64,000 nucleotides of DNA from NCBI RefSeq assembly GCF_042658685.1, contig NZ_JBHSQY010000001.1. One strand, 5' to 3'. The DNA is from Macrococcoides bohemicum (GTDB lineage Bacteria; Bacillota; Bacilli; Staphylococcales; Staphylococcaceae). Of the stretch, positions 63,413 through 64,000 are shown piece after piece. The notes beneath the pieces are model-generated. The model saw only the letters and a program-made list of their open reading frames with translations, did not search any database and was not told the origin of the DNA. The translations under genes and the position numbers were made by a program. The stretch's first letter is position 1; the number at the start of each line of letters is the position of its first letter.

Positions 63413-64000
63413 CTATTTGTGATTGTTCAAATGAATCTGTTCTAAAATTTGAACAGCATTTAGTGCTGCACCTTTTAGTAAATTATCTGCTGTACACCAA
63501 ATATGGAATGAATTATCTAGCGTGTCATCTTCTCTAATTCTTCCTACAAATACTTCATCTTTACCCGTTGTATTGATGGCTAGAGGGTATTCATTATTCG
63601 CAACATCATCGATAAGGACAACACCTTCTGTTTGTTCAAATAGATGACGTAAATCCTTTACTGTTGCTGGTTGCTCTAAAGTTACATTGATAGCAACAGA
63701 ATGTGAATCCTGCACAGGAACACGTACACATGTTGCAGTAACTTTTAGATCCGGTAAATTTAATATTTTCTTTGTTTCATCAATCATCTTCTGTTCTTCT
63801 TTTGTATAGCCATTTTCTAAAAATACATCGATATGCGGTAATACATTATTGTAAATAGGGTGAGGGTAGTTTTTTGGTGCTTCACCTTTAGCGCCATTAA
63901 TTAAATCGTTTCTACCGGCAACACCGCTACCAGACACCGCCTGATAAGTTGTATATGCCACACGCTTTAAACCATATTTGTCCTGAAGCGGTTTTAAAGG
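63413..64000 (-). CDS. asd: aspartate-semialdehyde dehydrogenase, C-terminal part
   Basis: 195 residues visible; the N-terminal NADP domain and catalytic cysteine are beyond the right edge. The visible part continues in frame to base 64000 and contains PLKPLQDKYGLKRVAYTTYQ, the AVSGSGVAG stretch and CVRVPVQDSHSVAINVTLE (substrate-binding R and H), plus the C-terminal hinge. First of the present genes of the leftward lysine/DAP operon. A GTG at 63961 lies inside the gene and is not a start. Confidence 0.93.
   Translation of the reverse strand, partial: PLKPLQDKYGLKRVAYTTYQAVSGSGVAGRNDLINGAKGEAPKNYPHPIYNNVLPHIDVFLENGYTKEEQKMIDETKKILNLPDLKVTATCVRVPVQDSHSVAINVTLEQPATVKDLRHLFEQTEGVVLIDDVANNEYPLAINTTGKDEVFVGRIREDDTLDNSFHIWCTADNLLKGAALNAVQILEQIHLNNHK

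Noticed and set aside
1..64000. CRISPR arrays, tRNA or rRNA genes, intact insertion sequences, prophage
   Set aside because: None seen: no regularly spaced repeats, no cloverleaf-like cluster, no transposase motif or integrase.

Overview
The window is a low-GC Firmicute chromosome segment. Its gene order and near-complete core proteins place it in the Staphylococcaceae: ypjD-mgsA-bshA-cca-birA-dinG, asnS-dnaD-nth-ypoC facing pbp2-recU, gpsB-rnpB-ypsC, thyA-folA, msrA-msrB-crr, arlRS, odhAB, a CspA, and the lysine/DAP operon. A ba3-type terminal oxidase operon, which I do not expect in Staphylococcus aureus, points to Macrococcus (Macrococcoides) or a close relative. The species call is an inference. 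No rRNA, tRNA, CRISPR array, prophage or intact insertion sequence was found.

Layout. 1-111 holds the start of a YitT membrane protein. 0.2-6.8 kb is a rightward run for nucleotide clean-up, methylglyoxal synthesis, bacillithiol synthesis, tRNA CCA addition, biotin ligation and a DinG-type nuclease/helicase. 6.9-11.1 kb carries aspB-asnS and dnaD-nth-ypoC, ending at a bidirectional terminator shared with the leftward recU-pbp2 pair. 14.2-17.1 kb holds yppE-ypsA-gpsB, the type B RNase P RNA and an rRNA methyltransferase. 17.3-20.7 kb holds an LLM-class flavin oxidoreductase and the leftward ba3 oxidase operon (IIa-II-I; the 55-residue IIa gene is annotated from reading the sequence). 20.8-26.0 kb is dynA-rhodanese-ypcP. 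26.0-28.2 kb looks like an accessory patch: a decayed 3' gene fragment, a strong hairpin, an orphan coiled-coil-type protein and a Fic-fold protein whose catalytic and inhibitory motifs are gone. 28.2-32.8 kb has a HAD phosphatase, an RNase H-like protein, a YhhQ-type transporter, a zinc-finger protein, cvfC, bacilliredoxin and a methyltransferase. 33.0-41.6 kb is thyA-folA-plsC-degV-ypmS-msrA-msrB-crr-yozE, then ctpA-murG-PAP2 phosphatase.

The most striking object lies at 41.6-41.76 kb, between the PAP2 gene and arlR. A perfect -35/-10 promoter is flanked by two Fur boxes and drives a ~107-nt non-coding RNA with several C-rich loops and a strong terminator. Position and architecture match the iron-sparing sRNA IsrR of staphylococci.

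41.9-44.5 kb has a GNAT acetyltransferase and the ArlRS two-component system. 44.6-48.7 kb has odhAB behind a candidate CcpA site. 48.8-54.2 kb has a ring-cleaving dioxygenase-like protein, a small conserved protein, a MoxR-type AAA/vWA pair and BrnQ. 54.2-56.5 kb has leftward xpaC-telA and acylphosphatase. 56.6-57.3 kb has a DUF1033 protein and a cold-shock protein with a structured leader. 57.4-64.0 kb is the leftward operon asd-dapA-dapB-dapD-dapL-alr-lysA, which makes DAP and lysine by the acetylated route; asd runs off the right edge.
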